DNA of 45,087 bases from Halomonas sp. 707D7 (GTDB taxonomy: Bacteria; Pseudomonadota; Gammaproteobacteria; Pseudomonadales; Halomonadaceae), in contig NZ_JAMZBC010000007.1 in the NCBI RefSeq assembly GCF_024158715.1, forward strand, positions 1 through 45,087, in the 5' to 3' direction. Made by a program: the position numbers and the translations under genes. Below are positions 21,609 to 30,271 of the stretch, piece after piece. The notes under the pieces are model-generated. The model saw only the letters and a list, made by a program, of their open reading frames with translations. It made no database searches and was not told the origin of the DNA. The stretch's first letter is position 1; each line of letters begins with the position of its first letter.

Positions 21609-21715
21609 GGTGACTCTCCTGTGGACGTACCTTGAAGATACGAGATTATAGCAATAAAAAAAATTTTTATAATGCTTTTTGGTTATATTCAGCATCGGTT
21701 CCGGTGAGCCCCGCA

Positions 21716-22349
21716 CTACTTGCGATCGCTCTTGCGTACCAGGTAGTCACCCAGGCTCTGGAAGCCCTGCACCATGAACACGAGAATCACCACCGTGGTC
21801 AGCATGATGGTCGGGTTGAAGCGATTGTAGCCGTAGCGGATGCCCAGATCTCCCAGGCCGCCGCCGCCTACCGCCCCGGCCATGGCCGAGTAGCTCACCA
21901 GCGTCACCACGGTGATGGTGAGGCCGGTGATGATGCCGCCGCGCGCCTCGGGAATCAGCACCTTGCAGATGATCTGCCAGGGTGTGGCGCCCATTGCCTG
22001 GGCGGACTCGATCAGTCCCGGCGAGAGCTCGTTGAGCGCGCCTTCGATCAACCGCGCGACGAAGGGGATCGCGGCGATGGTCAGCGGTACCGAGGCCGCG
22101 TTGATGCCGATCGAGGTGCCCACCAGCATGCGCGTGAAGGGGATGATCGCCACCATCAGGATGATGAAGGGGATCGAGCGGCCGATATTGGTGATCAGGC
22201 TCAGTGCCCGGTTGAGCATCGGCCGCGCGAGAATCTGGCGCGGGCGGGTGACATAGAGCAGCACTCCGAGCGGCAGTCCCAGAAGCGTCGAGATCACGCC
22301 GGAGATCGCCACCATGTAGAGCGTGTCGAGGGTGGCCTGCAGGATCAGA

Positions 22350-22369
<20 letters not shown>
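21716..22369 (-). CDS. metI: methionine ABC transporter permease
   Basis: A 217-residue inner-membrane permease with five transmembrane helices, the MetI size. The EAA loop that docks to the ATPase is GLIESAQAMGATPWQIICKV (about residues 119-138). Other MetI segments are SITNIGRSIPF-type (here LITNIGRSIPFIILMVAIIP), GTSIGINAASVPL and GGGGLGDLGIRYGYNRFN. GGAGGT stands nine bases before ATG 22369, inside the metN 3' end; the two genes overlap by 20 bases, so translation is coupled. It works with MetN and MetQ to import methionine. Confidence 0.96.
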
Positions 22370-23393
<1,024 letters not shown>

Positions 23394-23445
23394 AGCGTCT
23401 GCCTTGATTCTAGGCCGAAGACGTGAAGTGGCAGGGGCGTGAAAT

Positions 23446-23472
23446 AAAAAAAGGCCACCCATACGGGTGGCC
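23446..23472 (-). terminator. riboswitch-controlled intrinsic terminator in the metN leader
   Basis: On the minus strand GGCCACCC-GTAT-GGGTGGCC followed by seven T. It lies 14 bases downstream of the SAM-II aptamer and 52 bases before the metN ATG, so it stands between promoter and gene, as in an attenuator. Confidence 0.92.
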
Positions 23473-23486
23473 ATCAACGCTGGACA

Positions 23487-23556
23487 CACCCTTTTAGCTG
23501 CACTTCACCACGCCATCGGCAGGTGGACGCCCGCAATCTGGGTACAAATCGGCGTC
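23487..23556 (-). ncRNA. SAM-II (SAM-alpha) riboswitch
   Basis: On the minus strand the RNA has the SAM-II parts in order. P1 is GACGCC (23556-23551) with GGCGTC (23531-23526). Loop L1 holds the conserved GAUUU (23550-23546). ACCC (23543-23540) pairs with GGGU (23491-23488), and UUGC (23536-23533) pairs with GCAG (23501-23498); these form the P2 pseudoknot. The 3' conserved GCUAAAAGGG is at 23498-23489. The match to the metagenomic SAM-II crystal-structure sequence (GAUUU, AUUGC, GCUAAAAAGGG), recalled from memory, is close. A small hairpin (CCAC/GUGG, then GCC/GGC) is inserted in L3. SAM binding should favour the downstream terminator and shut off metNIQ. Confidence 0.9.
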
Positions 23557-23573
23557 AAAACATTTGCGCCGAA

Positions 23574-23602
23574 AGTCTAAATAGAGCCCTGCGGGTTGTC
23601 AA
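23574..23602 (-). promoter_or_regulatory. promoter of the metNIQ transcript
   Basis: On the minus strand TTGACA (perfect -35, 23602-23597), 17-base spacer, TAGACT (-10, 23579-23574). Transcription would start near 23565-23567, about ten bases before the riboswitch P1 helix, so the RNA opens almost directly with the aptamer. Confidence 0.8.
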
Positions 23603-23649
23603 TTGAAGCGGGCGTTTTAATCCGCCTTCGATAAATGGGCGCAAGGGCG

Positions 23650-23678
23650 TTGGTTCGCGGCCGGTTAAGGGCGATAAT
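23650..23678 (+). promoter_or_regulatory. probable promoter of riboflavin synthase gene
   Basis: TTGGTT (23650-23655), 17-base spacer, GATAAT (23673-23678, 5 of 6). It lies about 60 bases before the ATG. No FMN (RFN) riboswitch is present between it and the gene. Confidence 0.5.
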
Positions 23679-23736
23679 GCCGCCTCAAGCGCGTCGGTCC
23701 CGTGATCGGTGCGCACGAAGCTGCAAGGGGAGAGCG

Positions 23737-24357
23737 ATGTTTACAGGTATTGTGCAGGGCACGGCGGAGATCGTCGACATTCTCGAACTCGACGGGTTTC
23801 GCACTCATGTTGTAGCACTGTCGCCGGCGCTTCGCGAAGGGCTGGCGCTCGGCGCCTCCGTGGCCCACAACGGCGTCTGCTTGACCGTGACGCGCGTCGA
23901 GGGCGAACGCGTCAGCTTCGATCTGATGCGCGAGACGCTGCGACTGACCAATCTTGGTGCGCTGGCGGTAGGCGAGTGCGTCAATATCGAGCGTGCGGCG
24001 CGCTTCGGTGACGAGATCGGCGGCCACTCCATGTCCGGCCACATCATCGATATGGCGGAGGTCGTCGCCATCGACGAGGCACCCAACAATCGCCGGCTGT
24101 GGTTTGCGCTGCCGGCATCCCTTGGCCGGTTCGTGTTCGAGAAGGGCTATATCGGGGTGGACGGCATCAGCCTGACGGTGGGCGACGTGCGGCGCGGTGA
24201 CGAGCGCGTCGAGTTCAGCGTCAACCTGATTCCCGAAACCCTCGAGCGCACCACGCTCAAGGAGCGCCTGCCGGGGTCGAAGGTCAACATCGAGGTCGAC
24301 CCGCAGACCCAGGTGATCGTCGAGACCGTGGAGAGAGTGCTCGCCGCGCGCGCCTGA
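23737..24357 (+). CDS. ribE: riboflavin synthase, alpha chain
   Basis: A 206-residue enzyme that makes riboflavin from two molecules of 6,7-dimethyl-8-ribityllumazine. It has two lumazine-binding repeats: MFTGIVQGTAEIV at the N-terminus with SVAHNGVCLTVT, then GGHSMSGHI with VDGISLTVGD. The C-terminus (PQTQVIVETVERVLAAR) follows the E. coli RibC (riboflavin synthase) sequence closely. The start is ATG 23737 after AAGGGGAGA; upstream in-frame codons lack family similarity. The gene stands alone, outside a rib operon, so the other pathway genes must be elsewhere. It is divergent from metNIQ. Confidence 0.95.
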   Translation: MFTGIVQGTAEIVDILELDGFRTHVVALSPALREGLALGASVAHNGVCLTVTRVEGERVSFDLMRETLRLTNLGALAVGECVNIERAARFGDEIGGHSMSGHIIDMAEVVAIDEAPNNRRLWFALPASLGRFVFEKGYIGVDGISLTVGDVRRGDERVEFSVNLIPETLERTTLKERLPGSKVNIEVDPQTQVIVETVERVLAARA

Positions 24358-24596
24358 CCTGATACTTCCCGCGCTGTCGTCGGCCGGCCGTCAAAAAAAA
24401 CGGTCGGGCTGACCGAGTGGTCAAGCCATGGCCTGAAGATTGCTTCACACTCGTTGCAAGGAGTCAGCGCGGGGCATTTCCCGCACCCGTTGGCTGCACG
24501 TGCCGGGCGCTCGCATCAGGCGAGGCCTTTCGGTAGTATGTGCGGCTTTTCTCGTATCTAGGGCTCGTATCCAAGGGCGCAGGGACAAAAAACGCT

Positions 24597-25895
24597 ATGA
24601 AAGGTCTGGATAACTACTTCAAGCTCACCGAGCAAGGCACCAGCGTCAAGACCGAGGTGATCGCCGGTATCACCACCTTCTTGACGATGGCCTACATCAT
24701 CTTCGTCAACCCGAGCATCCTGTCGGAAGCGGGGATGGACTACGGCGCGGTATTCGTGGCCACCTGCCTTGCCGCCGCCGTGGGCTGCTTCGTGATGGGC
24801 ATCTGGGCCAACTACCCGATCGCCCAGGCGCCGGGCATGGGCCTCAATGCCTTCTTTACCTACGGCGTGGTGCTCGGCATGGGCTACACCTGGGAGGCCG
24901 CGCTGGGGGCGGTGTTCTTCTCGGGCCTGACGTTCTTCCTGCTGAGCATCTTCAGGATCCGCGAGTGGATCATCAACTCCATTCCACTGTCGCTGCGCCT
25001 GGGGATCGCCGCCGGTATCGGTCTCTTTCTGGCGATGATCGCCTTGAAGAACGCTGGCATCATCGTCGCCAACCCGGCCACCTACGTGTCGCTTGGTGAT
25101 CTTACCCAGCCCGCACCCATCTACGCGCTGGTCGGTTTCTTCGTGATCACGGCACTGGCCTACCTGAACGTCACCGGCGCCGTGATGATCGGCATTCTCG
25201 GCGTGACCGTGGTGGCCATGCTCTTGGGGCACAACGCCTACGGCGGGCTGATGTCCATGCCGCCTTCGATCGCGCCCACCTTCATGGCGATGGATCTGGC
25301 CGGCGCGCTCGACGTCGCCATGCTCAGCGTGATCTTCGCTTTTCTGTTCGTGGACCTGTTCGATACCTCCGGCACGCTGGTCGGGGTCGCCCATCGCGGC
25401 AAGCTCCTGGACAAGGACGGCAAGCTTCCGCGCATCGGACGCGCCATGATGGCGGACAGCACCGCGTCCATGGCCGGTGCGGCGCTGGGCACCTCGACCA
25501 CCACGAGCTACATCGAGTCCACTGCGGGCATCGCCTCCGGCGGGCGCACCGGTCTCACCGCCGTGGTGGTGGGGGTACTGTTTCTGATCAGCCTGTTCTT
25601 CGCGCCGCTGGCCGGCTCCATTCCGGCCTACGCCACCGCCGGGGCACTGCTGTACGTGGCGACGCTGATGGCCGGAAGCCTGGCCCACGCCAACTGGGAC
25701 GATGCCACCGACGCCGCTCCCGTGCTGATCGCCGCACTCGCCATGCCGCTGACCTTCTCGATCGCCGATGGCATCGCCCTGGGCTTCATCAGCTTCGTGG
25801 CGATCAAGGTACTTTCCGGCCGCTTCAAGGACCTCAACCCGGCGGTGGTCGTGCTGGGGCTTCTGTTCGCGGTGAAATTCTTCTTCTTCGGGTAG
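24597..25895 (+). CDS. AzgA/PbuG-type adenine/guanine/hypoxanthine permease
   Basis: A 432-residue NCS2 carrier of the AzgA-like branch, with about 14 membrane spans. Family landmarks: [20 protein letters not shown] near the N-terminus, [20 protein letters not shown] in the substrate region, [17 protein letters not shown], and [15 protein letters not shown]. It should be a proton-driven importer of purine bases. The start is ATG 24597 ([10 protein letters not shown]); an AGGGA lies 12 bases upstream. It heads a purine-salvage operon: apt begins 31 bases after its stop, followed closely by gpt and ung. The 239-bp region in front has no purine-riboswitch core that I can see. Confidence 0.92.
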   Translation: MKGLDNYFKLTEQGTSVKTEVIAGITTFLTMAYIIFVNPSILSEAGMDYGAVFVATCLAAAVGCFVMGIWANYPIAQAPGMGLNAFFTYGVVLGMGYTWEAALGAVFFSGLTFFLLSIFRIREWIINSIPLSLRLGIAAGIGLFLAMIALKNAGIIVANPATYVSLGDLTQPAPIYALVGFFVITALAYLNVTGAVMIGILGVTVVAMLLGHNAYGGLMSMPPSIAPTFMAMDLAGALDVAMLSVIFAFLFVDLFDTSGTLVGVAHRGKLLDKDGKLPRIGRAMMADSTASMAGAALGTSTTTSYIESTAGIASGGRTGLTAVVVGVLFLISLFFAPLAGSIPAYATAGALLYVATLMAGSLAHANWDDATDAAPVLIAALAMPLTFSIADGIALGFISFVAIKVLSGRFKDLNPAVVVLGLLFAVKFFFFG

Positions 25896-25926
25896 GCCCC
25901 GTTTATATCAACCAACGAGAGACGCG

Positions 25927-26472
25927 ATGAGCATCTACGGCGACTATATCAAGTCCGTTATTCGCACGGTTCCAGACTGGCCTGAACAGGGCGTGAACTT
26001 TCGTGACATCACTCCCTTGCTCCAGAACAGCGCCGCCTTTCGCAAGCTGATCGACAGCTTCGTGCACCGCTACCAGGAAATGAACCTAGATGCCATCGCG
26101 GCGATCGACGCGCGAGGCTTCATCATCGGTGCGCCGCTGGCCTATGAGCTCGGCTGCAGCTTCGTGCCGGTGCGCAAGAAGGGCAAGCTGCCCTTCAAGA
26201 CGATCAGCGAGACCTACACCCTCGAGTACGGCCATTCCGAGGTCGAGCTTCACGCCGACGCCTTCGAGAACGGCGACCGCATCCTCTTGATGGACGACCT
26301 GATCGCCACCGGCGGCACCATGCTGGCTGCCGCCAACCTGATCCAGCGCTGCGGTGGCCAGGTGGTGGAGACCGCCACGATCATCGATCTGCCCGAACTG
26401 GGCGGTTCCCAGAAAATTCGCGACGCGGGCTTTGGCGTGTTCGCGGTATGTTCCTTCAACGAAGACGAGTGA
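25927..26472 (+). CDS. apt: adenine phosphoribosyltransferase
   Basis: A 181-residue type I PRTase that makes AMP from adenine and PRPP. The PRPP-binding loop is [13 protein letters not shown] (about 119-131). [20 protein letters not shown] at the N-terminus and [20 protein letters not shown] are the Apt-specific parts; [18 protein letters not shown] follows. CAACGAGAG lies before the ATG. It is the second gene of azgA-apt-gpt-ung, 31 bases after the permease that would supply adenine, and only 6 bases before gpt. Confidence 0.97.
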   Translation: MSIYGDYIKSVIRTVPDWPEQGVNFRDITPLLQNSAAFRKLIDSFVHRYQEMNLDAIAAIDARGFIIGAPLAYELGCSFVPVRKKGKLPFKTISETYTLEYGHSEVELHADAFENGDRILLMDDLIATGGTMLAAANLIQRCGGQVVETATIIDLPELGGSQKIRDAGFGVFAVCSFNEDE

Positions 26473-26478
26473 CCCACG

Positions 26479-26958
26479 ATGAGCAGCGAACGCTACCACC
26501 AGCATTTCACGGTTTCCTGGGACCAGCTTCATCGCGACGTCCGCGCGCTTTGCCACCAGTTGATCGAGCGTGACTTCAAGGGCATCGTCGCGATCACCCG
26601 CGGCGGGCTGATTCCGGCGGCGCTCATCGCCCGTGAACTCAACATCCGCCTGATCGACACCGTGTGCATCAAGAGCTACGACCACATGGAGCAGAGCGGG
26701 CTGGACGTGCTGAAGGGCGTGGACCATGATGGAGAAGGGTGGCTGCTGGTGGACGACCTGGTCGATACCGGCAAGACCGCCAAGGCGGTGCGCGAGATGC
26801 TGCCCAAGGCGCATTTCGTGACCATCTACGCCAAGCCCGATGGCCGCCCGCTGGTGGACCAGTACCTGACCGAAGTGGGTCAGAACTGCTGGATCCAATT
26901 CCCCTGGGACATGGGAGTGGCCTACGTCGAGCCGCTCGCCGACCAACTGAAGAGATGA
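26479..26958 (+). CDS. gpt: xanthine(-guanine) phosphoribosyltransferase
   Basis: A 159-residue enzyme of the E. coli Gpt type (not Bacillus Xpt). It converts xanthine and guanine to XMP and GMP with PRPP. Visible matches: [30 protein letters not shown], the PRPP loop [37 protein letters not shown] and [12 protein letters not shown] near the C-terminus. In the PRPP loop the usual DTGGT reads DTGKT. It starts 6 bases after apt, and ung begins one base after its stop, so the genes are tightly coupled. Confidence 0.95.
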   Translation: MSSERYHQHFTVSWDQLHRDVRALCHQLIERDFKGIVAITRGGLIPAALIARELNIRLIDTVCIKSYDHMEQSGLDVLKGVDHDGEGWLLVDDLVDTGKTAKAVREMLPKAHFVTIYAKPDGRPLVDQYLTEVGQNCWIQFPWDMGVAYVEPLADQLKR

Positions 26959-26959
26959 C

Positions 26960-27643
26960 ATGACCGACCCGCTACCCAAGGACTGGAGCCAATGGCTCGG
27001 CCAGGAGTTCCAGGCCGACTACATGGCCGCGCTGAAGGCGTTTCTGACGCAGGAGAAAGCGGCGAAGAAAGTGATCTACCCGCACTCCTCGAACTGGTTT
27101 CGCGCCTTCGAGCTCACGCCCTTGGAGAGGGTCAAGGTCGTCATTCTCGGTCAGGACCCGTACCACGGGCCGCACCAGGCCCACGGGCTGTGCTTTTCGG
27201 TACTGCCCGAGGTGCGGGTGCCGCCGTCGCTGGTCAACATCTACAAGGAGCTCGAGAGTGACCTGGGCGTCGCGCCGGTCAACCACGGTTTTCTCGAGCC
27301 CTGGGCGAAGCAGGGCGTGCTGCTGCTGAACACGGCGCTGACGGTGGAGCAGGGCAACGCCGCTTCGCATCGCGGCAAGGGGTGGGAGCACTTCACCGAC
27401 GCCGCGATCAAGACGGTCAGCGAACACGCAGAGCCCTGCGTCTTTCTGCTCTGGGGCAGCCACGCCCGGCAGAAGAAGGCCTTGATCGACCAATCGCGCC
27501 ACTTGATTCTCGAATCGCCGCACCCGTCGCCGCTCTCCGCGCATCGCGGGTTTCTGGGCAACCGCCATTTTTCCCAGGCCAACCGGTTTCTCGAAGAGCA
27601 CGGGCGCTCGCCGATCGAATGGCAATTGCCCGCCACCCCTTAA
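26960..27643 (+). CDS. ung: uracil-DNA glycosylase, family 1
   Basis: A 227-residue enzyme that removes uracil from DNA and starts base-excision repair. The water-activating motif is GQDPYHG with catalytic Asp66. The substrate loop [31 protein letters not shown], and the DNA-intercalation loop [13 protein letters not shown] are complete. The ATG overlaps nothing but lies one base after the gpt stop, so it is part of the purine-salvage operon. The pairing is unusual functionally, though its activity fits the dcd/dUTP and upp context nearby. upp follows after 79 bases with its own promoter. Confidence 0.97.
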   Translation: MTDPLPKDWSQWLGQEFQADYMAALKAFLTQEKAAKKVIYPHSSNWFRAFELTPLERVKVVILGQDPYHGPHQAHGLCFSVLPEVRVPPSLVNIYKELESDLGVAPVNHGFLEPWAKQGVLLLNTALTVEQGNAASHRGKGWEHFTDAAIKTVSEHAEPCVFLLWGSHARQKKALIDQSRHLILESPHPSPLSAHRGFLGNRHFSQANRFLEEHGRSPIEWQLPATP

Positions 27644-27668
27644 CCTTCGCCCCGGTTACGGGTAGAAT
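27640..27668 (+). promoter_or_regulatory. promoter of upp
   Basis: TTAACC (27640-27645, overlapping the ung stop codon), 17-base spacer, TAGAAT (27663-27668). The predicted start point falls inside a perfect inverted repeat, GCGCAATTTTGCGC (27672-27685). Confidence 0.6.
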
Positions 27669-27722
27669 GGCGCGCAATTTTGCGCATGCCAGGCGCATCC
27701 ACCCCTGCAGTGAGGTCGTTTC

Positions 27723-28352
27723 ATGAGTGTTTATGCCATCAATCATCCGCTTGTCCAGCACAAGTTGGGACTCATGCGGGAAGGGGGTCTGAGCACCAAG
27801 AGCTTTCGCGAGCTGGCCGGTGAAGTCGCCAAGCTTCTGACCTACGAAGCCACCAAGGATCTGGAGCTCGAGGATCACGAGATCGAAGGCTGGAACGGCT
27901 CGCCGATCAATACCCGTCGCCTGAAGGGCAAGAAGGTCACGGTGGTGCCGATCCTGCGTGCGGGTCTCGGCATGCTCGAAGGCGTGACCGACCTGATTCC
28001 CAGCGCCCGCGTCAGCGTTGTGGGTCTTTACCGTGACGAGGAAACCCTCGAGCCGGTGCCGTACTTCGCCAAGTTCGCCAACGACATCGAGGAGCGCATG
28101 GCGATCGTCATCGATCCGATGCTCGCCACCGGCGGCTCGATGATCGCCACCCTCGACATGCTGCGCGAGCGCGGCTGCGAGAGCATGAAGGTGATCGTGC
28201 TGGTCGCCGCTCCCGAAGGCATCGAACGGGTTCGAAAGGCGCACCCGGACGTCGAGATCTACACCGCCTCCGTCGACGAACGCCTCGACGAGAACGGCTA
28301 CATCGTGCCGGGCCTGGGCGATGCGGGTGACAAGATCTTCGGTACGCGCTGA
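27723..28352 (+). CDS. upp: uracil phosphoribosyltransferase
   Basis: A 209-residue enzyme that makes UMP from uracil and PRPP. The E. coli-type N-terminus is [29 protein letters not shown] and the PRPP loop [14 protein letters not shown] (about 127-140) follow. The uracil-binding [16 protein letters not shown] segment sits at the C-terminus. It has its own promoter after ung and a terminator behind it. uraA follows, giving the classic upp-uraA salvage pair, although here a terminator lies between them, so uraA may rely on readthrough or its own start. Confidence 0.98.
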   Translation: MSVYAINHPLVQHKLGLMREGGLSTKSFRELAGEVAKLLTYEATKDLELEDHEIEGWNGSPINTRRLKGKKVTVVPILRAGLGMLEGVTDLIPSARVSVVGLYRDEETLEPVPYFAKFANDIEERMAIVIDPMLATGGSMIATLDMLRERGCESMKVIVLVAAPEGIERVRKAHPDVEIYTASVDERLDENGYIVPGLGDAGDKIFGTR

Positions 28353-28365
28353 GCGGACCGCCTCG

Positions 28366-28402
28366 AAATGCCCCTTGCGCCTCGCGCCGGGGGCATTTTT
28401 TT
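28366..28402 (+). terminator. intrinsic terminator between upp and uraA
   Basis: Stem AAATGCCCC / GGGGCATTT with a 15-base loop that can itself fold (GCG/CGC), followed by seven T. It lies 13 bases after upp and could act as an attenuator for uraA. Confidence 0.85.
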
Positions 28403-28472
28403 GGCCAGCCGTTGGCGGCCATTCGAAAAGCCGCAGCGAAAGCCGCGGCCATGACAACGCAAGGGACGTTGA

Positions 28473-29702
28473 ATGACTACCGAAACACCGCAAGACTCCT
28501 GGCCAAAGACGCTTCTGACCGGGGCGCAGATGCTGTTCGTCGCCTTCGGCGCGCTGGTACTGGTGCCGCTGCTCACCGGGCTCGATCCGAGCGTGGCGCT
28601 GTTCACCGCCGGTATCGGCACGCTGATCTTCCACTCGGTCACAAGGCAGAGCGTGCCGGTGTTTCTGGCCTCCTCCTTCGCGTTCATCGCGCCGATCCAG
28701 GGCTCCATCGCAAGCTTCGGCATACCCGCAACGCTTGGCGGACTGATGGCGTCCGGTCTTGTTTATACCGTTATCTCACAGGCCGTGCGCCTGAAGGGAA
28801 CCGGCTGGCTCCACCGGCTGCTGCCACCAGTGGTGGTCGGGCCGGTGATCATGGTCATCGGCCTGGCGCTGGCGCCGGTCGCGGTCAGCATGGCGGTGGG
28901 CGAGACCAGCGAGGGCATCAGCTACGGTCAGGCGATCTTCCTTTCGATGGCGAGTCTTCTGGTGACGCTGATGCTCGCCGTGTTCGGGCGCGGGCTTCTG
29001 CGCCTGGTGCCGATCATCGGTGGCGTGGTGACCGGCTATGCGCTGTCGCTGATCATGGGCGTGGTCGATTTCACTGCGGTGCGCGACGCCGCCTGGGTCT
29101 CCGTGCCCGCCTTCACTGCGCCCACCTTCCACTGGGCGGCGATCCTGTTCATGCTTCCCGTGGCCATCGCCCCGGCGGTGGAGCACATCGGCGACATGGT
29201 CGCCATCGGCTCGGTGACCCGCAAGAACTACCTGGAGAAGCCCGGCCTGCACCGCACGCTGCTGGGTGATGGCCTGGCCACCAGCGCAGCGGCGCTGTTC
29301 GGCGGCCCGCCCAACACCACCTACTCCGAGGTGACCGGGGCGGTCACGCTGACCCGGGCGTTCAACCCCAAGTTCATGATCGTGGCTGCCGTGCTTGCCA
29401 TCGTGCTGGCGTTCATCAGCAAGCTCGGCGCGCTGCTCCAGACCATTCCCGGGCCGGTGATGGGCGGCATCATGACGCTGCTGTTCGGCTCGATCGCCGT
29501 GGTCGGCATGAACACGCTGGTGCGCGCCGGCCAGTCGCTGACCGCACCGCGCAACCTGGTGGTGGTGTCGCTGATCCTGGTGTTCGGCATCGGTGGCATG
29601 CAGTTCGGCGAAGGTCAGTTCACGCTGCAGGGCGTGAGCCTTGCCGCCCTGGTGGGCATCGCCTTGAACTGGATTCTGCCTGCGGAGAAAGAGCTTGCCT
29701 GA
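28473..29702 (+). CDS. uraA: uracil permease (NCS2 family, UraA)
   Basis: A 409-residue, 14-helix uracil:proton symporter. The UraA residues that bind uracil and protons are in place: PVAIAPAVEHIGDM (Glu and His of helix 8) and FGGPPNTTYSEVTGAV (Glu of helix 10). The N-terminus GAQMLFVAFGALVLVPLLTG is typical. AGGGACG lies seven bases before the ATG. It follows upp across a terminator. mobB begins 8 bases inside its 3' end if the TTG start is right, so uracil transport and molybdenum cofactor genes may share a transcript. Confidence 0.95.
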   Translation: MTTETPQDSWPKTLLTGAQMLFVAFGALVLVPLLTGLDPSVALFTAGIGTLIFHSVTRQSVPVFLASSFAFIAPIQGSIASFGIPATLGGLMASGLVYTVISQAVRLKGTGWLHRLLPPVVVGPVIMVIGLALAPVAVSMAVGETSEGISYGQAIFLSMASLLVTLMLAVFGRGLLRLVPIIGGVVTGYALSLIMGVVDFTAVRDAAWVSVPAFTAPTFHWAAILFMLPVAIAPAVEHIGDMVAIGSVTRKNYLEKPGLHRTLLGDGLATSAAALFGGPPNTTYSEVTGAVTLTRAFNPKFMIVAAVLAIVLAFISKLGALLQTIPGPVMGGIMTLLFGSIAVVGMNTLVRAGQSLTAPRNLVVVSLILVFGIGGMQFGEGQFTLQGVSLAALVGIALNWILPAEKELA

Positions 29703-30267
29703 TACGCGGACGCGCGTTGCCATGAGGCCGATCGCCACGACGTTTCCCGTGCTGGGCGTGGCCGCCTGGAGCTCGACGGGCAAGACCACGCTGCTCGTTA
29801 AGCTGCTGCCGCGCCTGCGCCAGGCGGGACTCGATGTCGGGGTGATCAAGCATGCCCATCACGATTTCGATATCGACAAGCTGGGCAAGGATAGCTACCG
29901 GCTGCGCGAGGCCGGGGCGGCACCGACGCTGGTCGCCTCTGCCAGACGTTACGCCCTGATGGAGGAAACGCCGAACCAGGACGAGCCGGATCTTGTCCAT
30001 CTGTTGTCGCTGATGGAGCCACACGCACCGGATCTGGTGATCGTCGAGGGCTTCAAGCAGTGGCCGATTCCGAAGCTCGTGCTGTACCGCGACGACATCG
30101 GCGACCCCGGTATCCTGGCCTGCGAGAACGTCCAGGCGGTGGCGCTCAAGGGCGCGGCACCGGAGTCGCTCGAGGCTTCGATTGTGCGGCTCGACCTTGA
30201 TAACATCGACGCCATCGCGCGCTGGATACTCCAGTGGTGCGCCGCGTTCCCCGACCAGGAAAGGTAA
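29695..30267 (+). CDS. mobB: molybdopterin-guanine dinucleotide biosynthesis adaptor MobB
   Basis: A 190-residue GTP-binding protein that helps MobA attach GMP to molybdopterin. The P-loop is [12 protein letters not shown] near the N-terminus. [40 protein letters not shown] and [19 protein letters not shown] follow E. coli MobB closely. I use TTG 29695, which has GGAG seven bases upstream and overlaps uraA by 8 bases. ATG 29722 is also possible but has no ribosome-binding site. It is the first of three molybdopterin genes; the moaC-moaD gene starts 4 bases after it. Confidence 0.93.
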   Translation: MPDTRTRVAMRPIATTFPVLGVAAWSSTGKTTLLVKLLPRLRQAGLDVGVIKHAHHDFDIDKLGKDSYRLREAGAAPTLVASARRYALMEETPNQDEPDLVHLLSLMEPHAPDLVIVEGFKQWPIPKLVLYRDDIGDPGILACENVQAVALKGAAPESLEASIVRLDLDNIDAIARWILQWCAAFPDQER

Positions 30268-30271
30268 CGAT

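Noticed and set aside
23410-23430. MetJ box before metN
   Set aside because: AGACGTGA occurs once, but MetJ needs tandem AGACGTCT-like boxes. The SAM-II element gives a better account of regulation.
23603-23736. FMN (RFN) riboswitch before riboflavin synthase
   Set aside because: The leader is short and lacks the conserved RFN segments. Promoter and ribosome-binding site are only about 60 bases from the ATG.
24358-24596. Purine riboswitch before the azgA-type permease
   Set aside because: No three-way-junction core with the conserved loop bases is visible. The poly-A hairpin near 24385-24407 has imperfect arms and no T run, so I do not call it a terminator either.
27672-27685. PurR operator before upp
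   Set aside because: GCGCAATTTTGCGC has CGCAA...TTGCG arms but a 2-base rather than 4-base ACGT-like centre.
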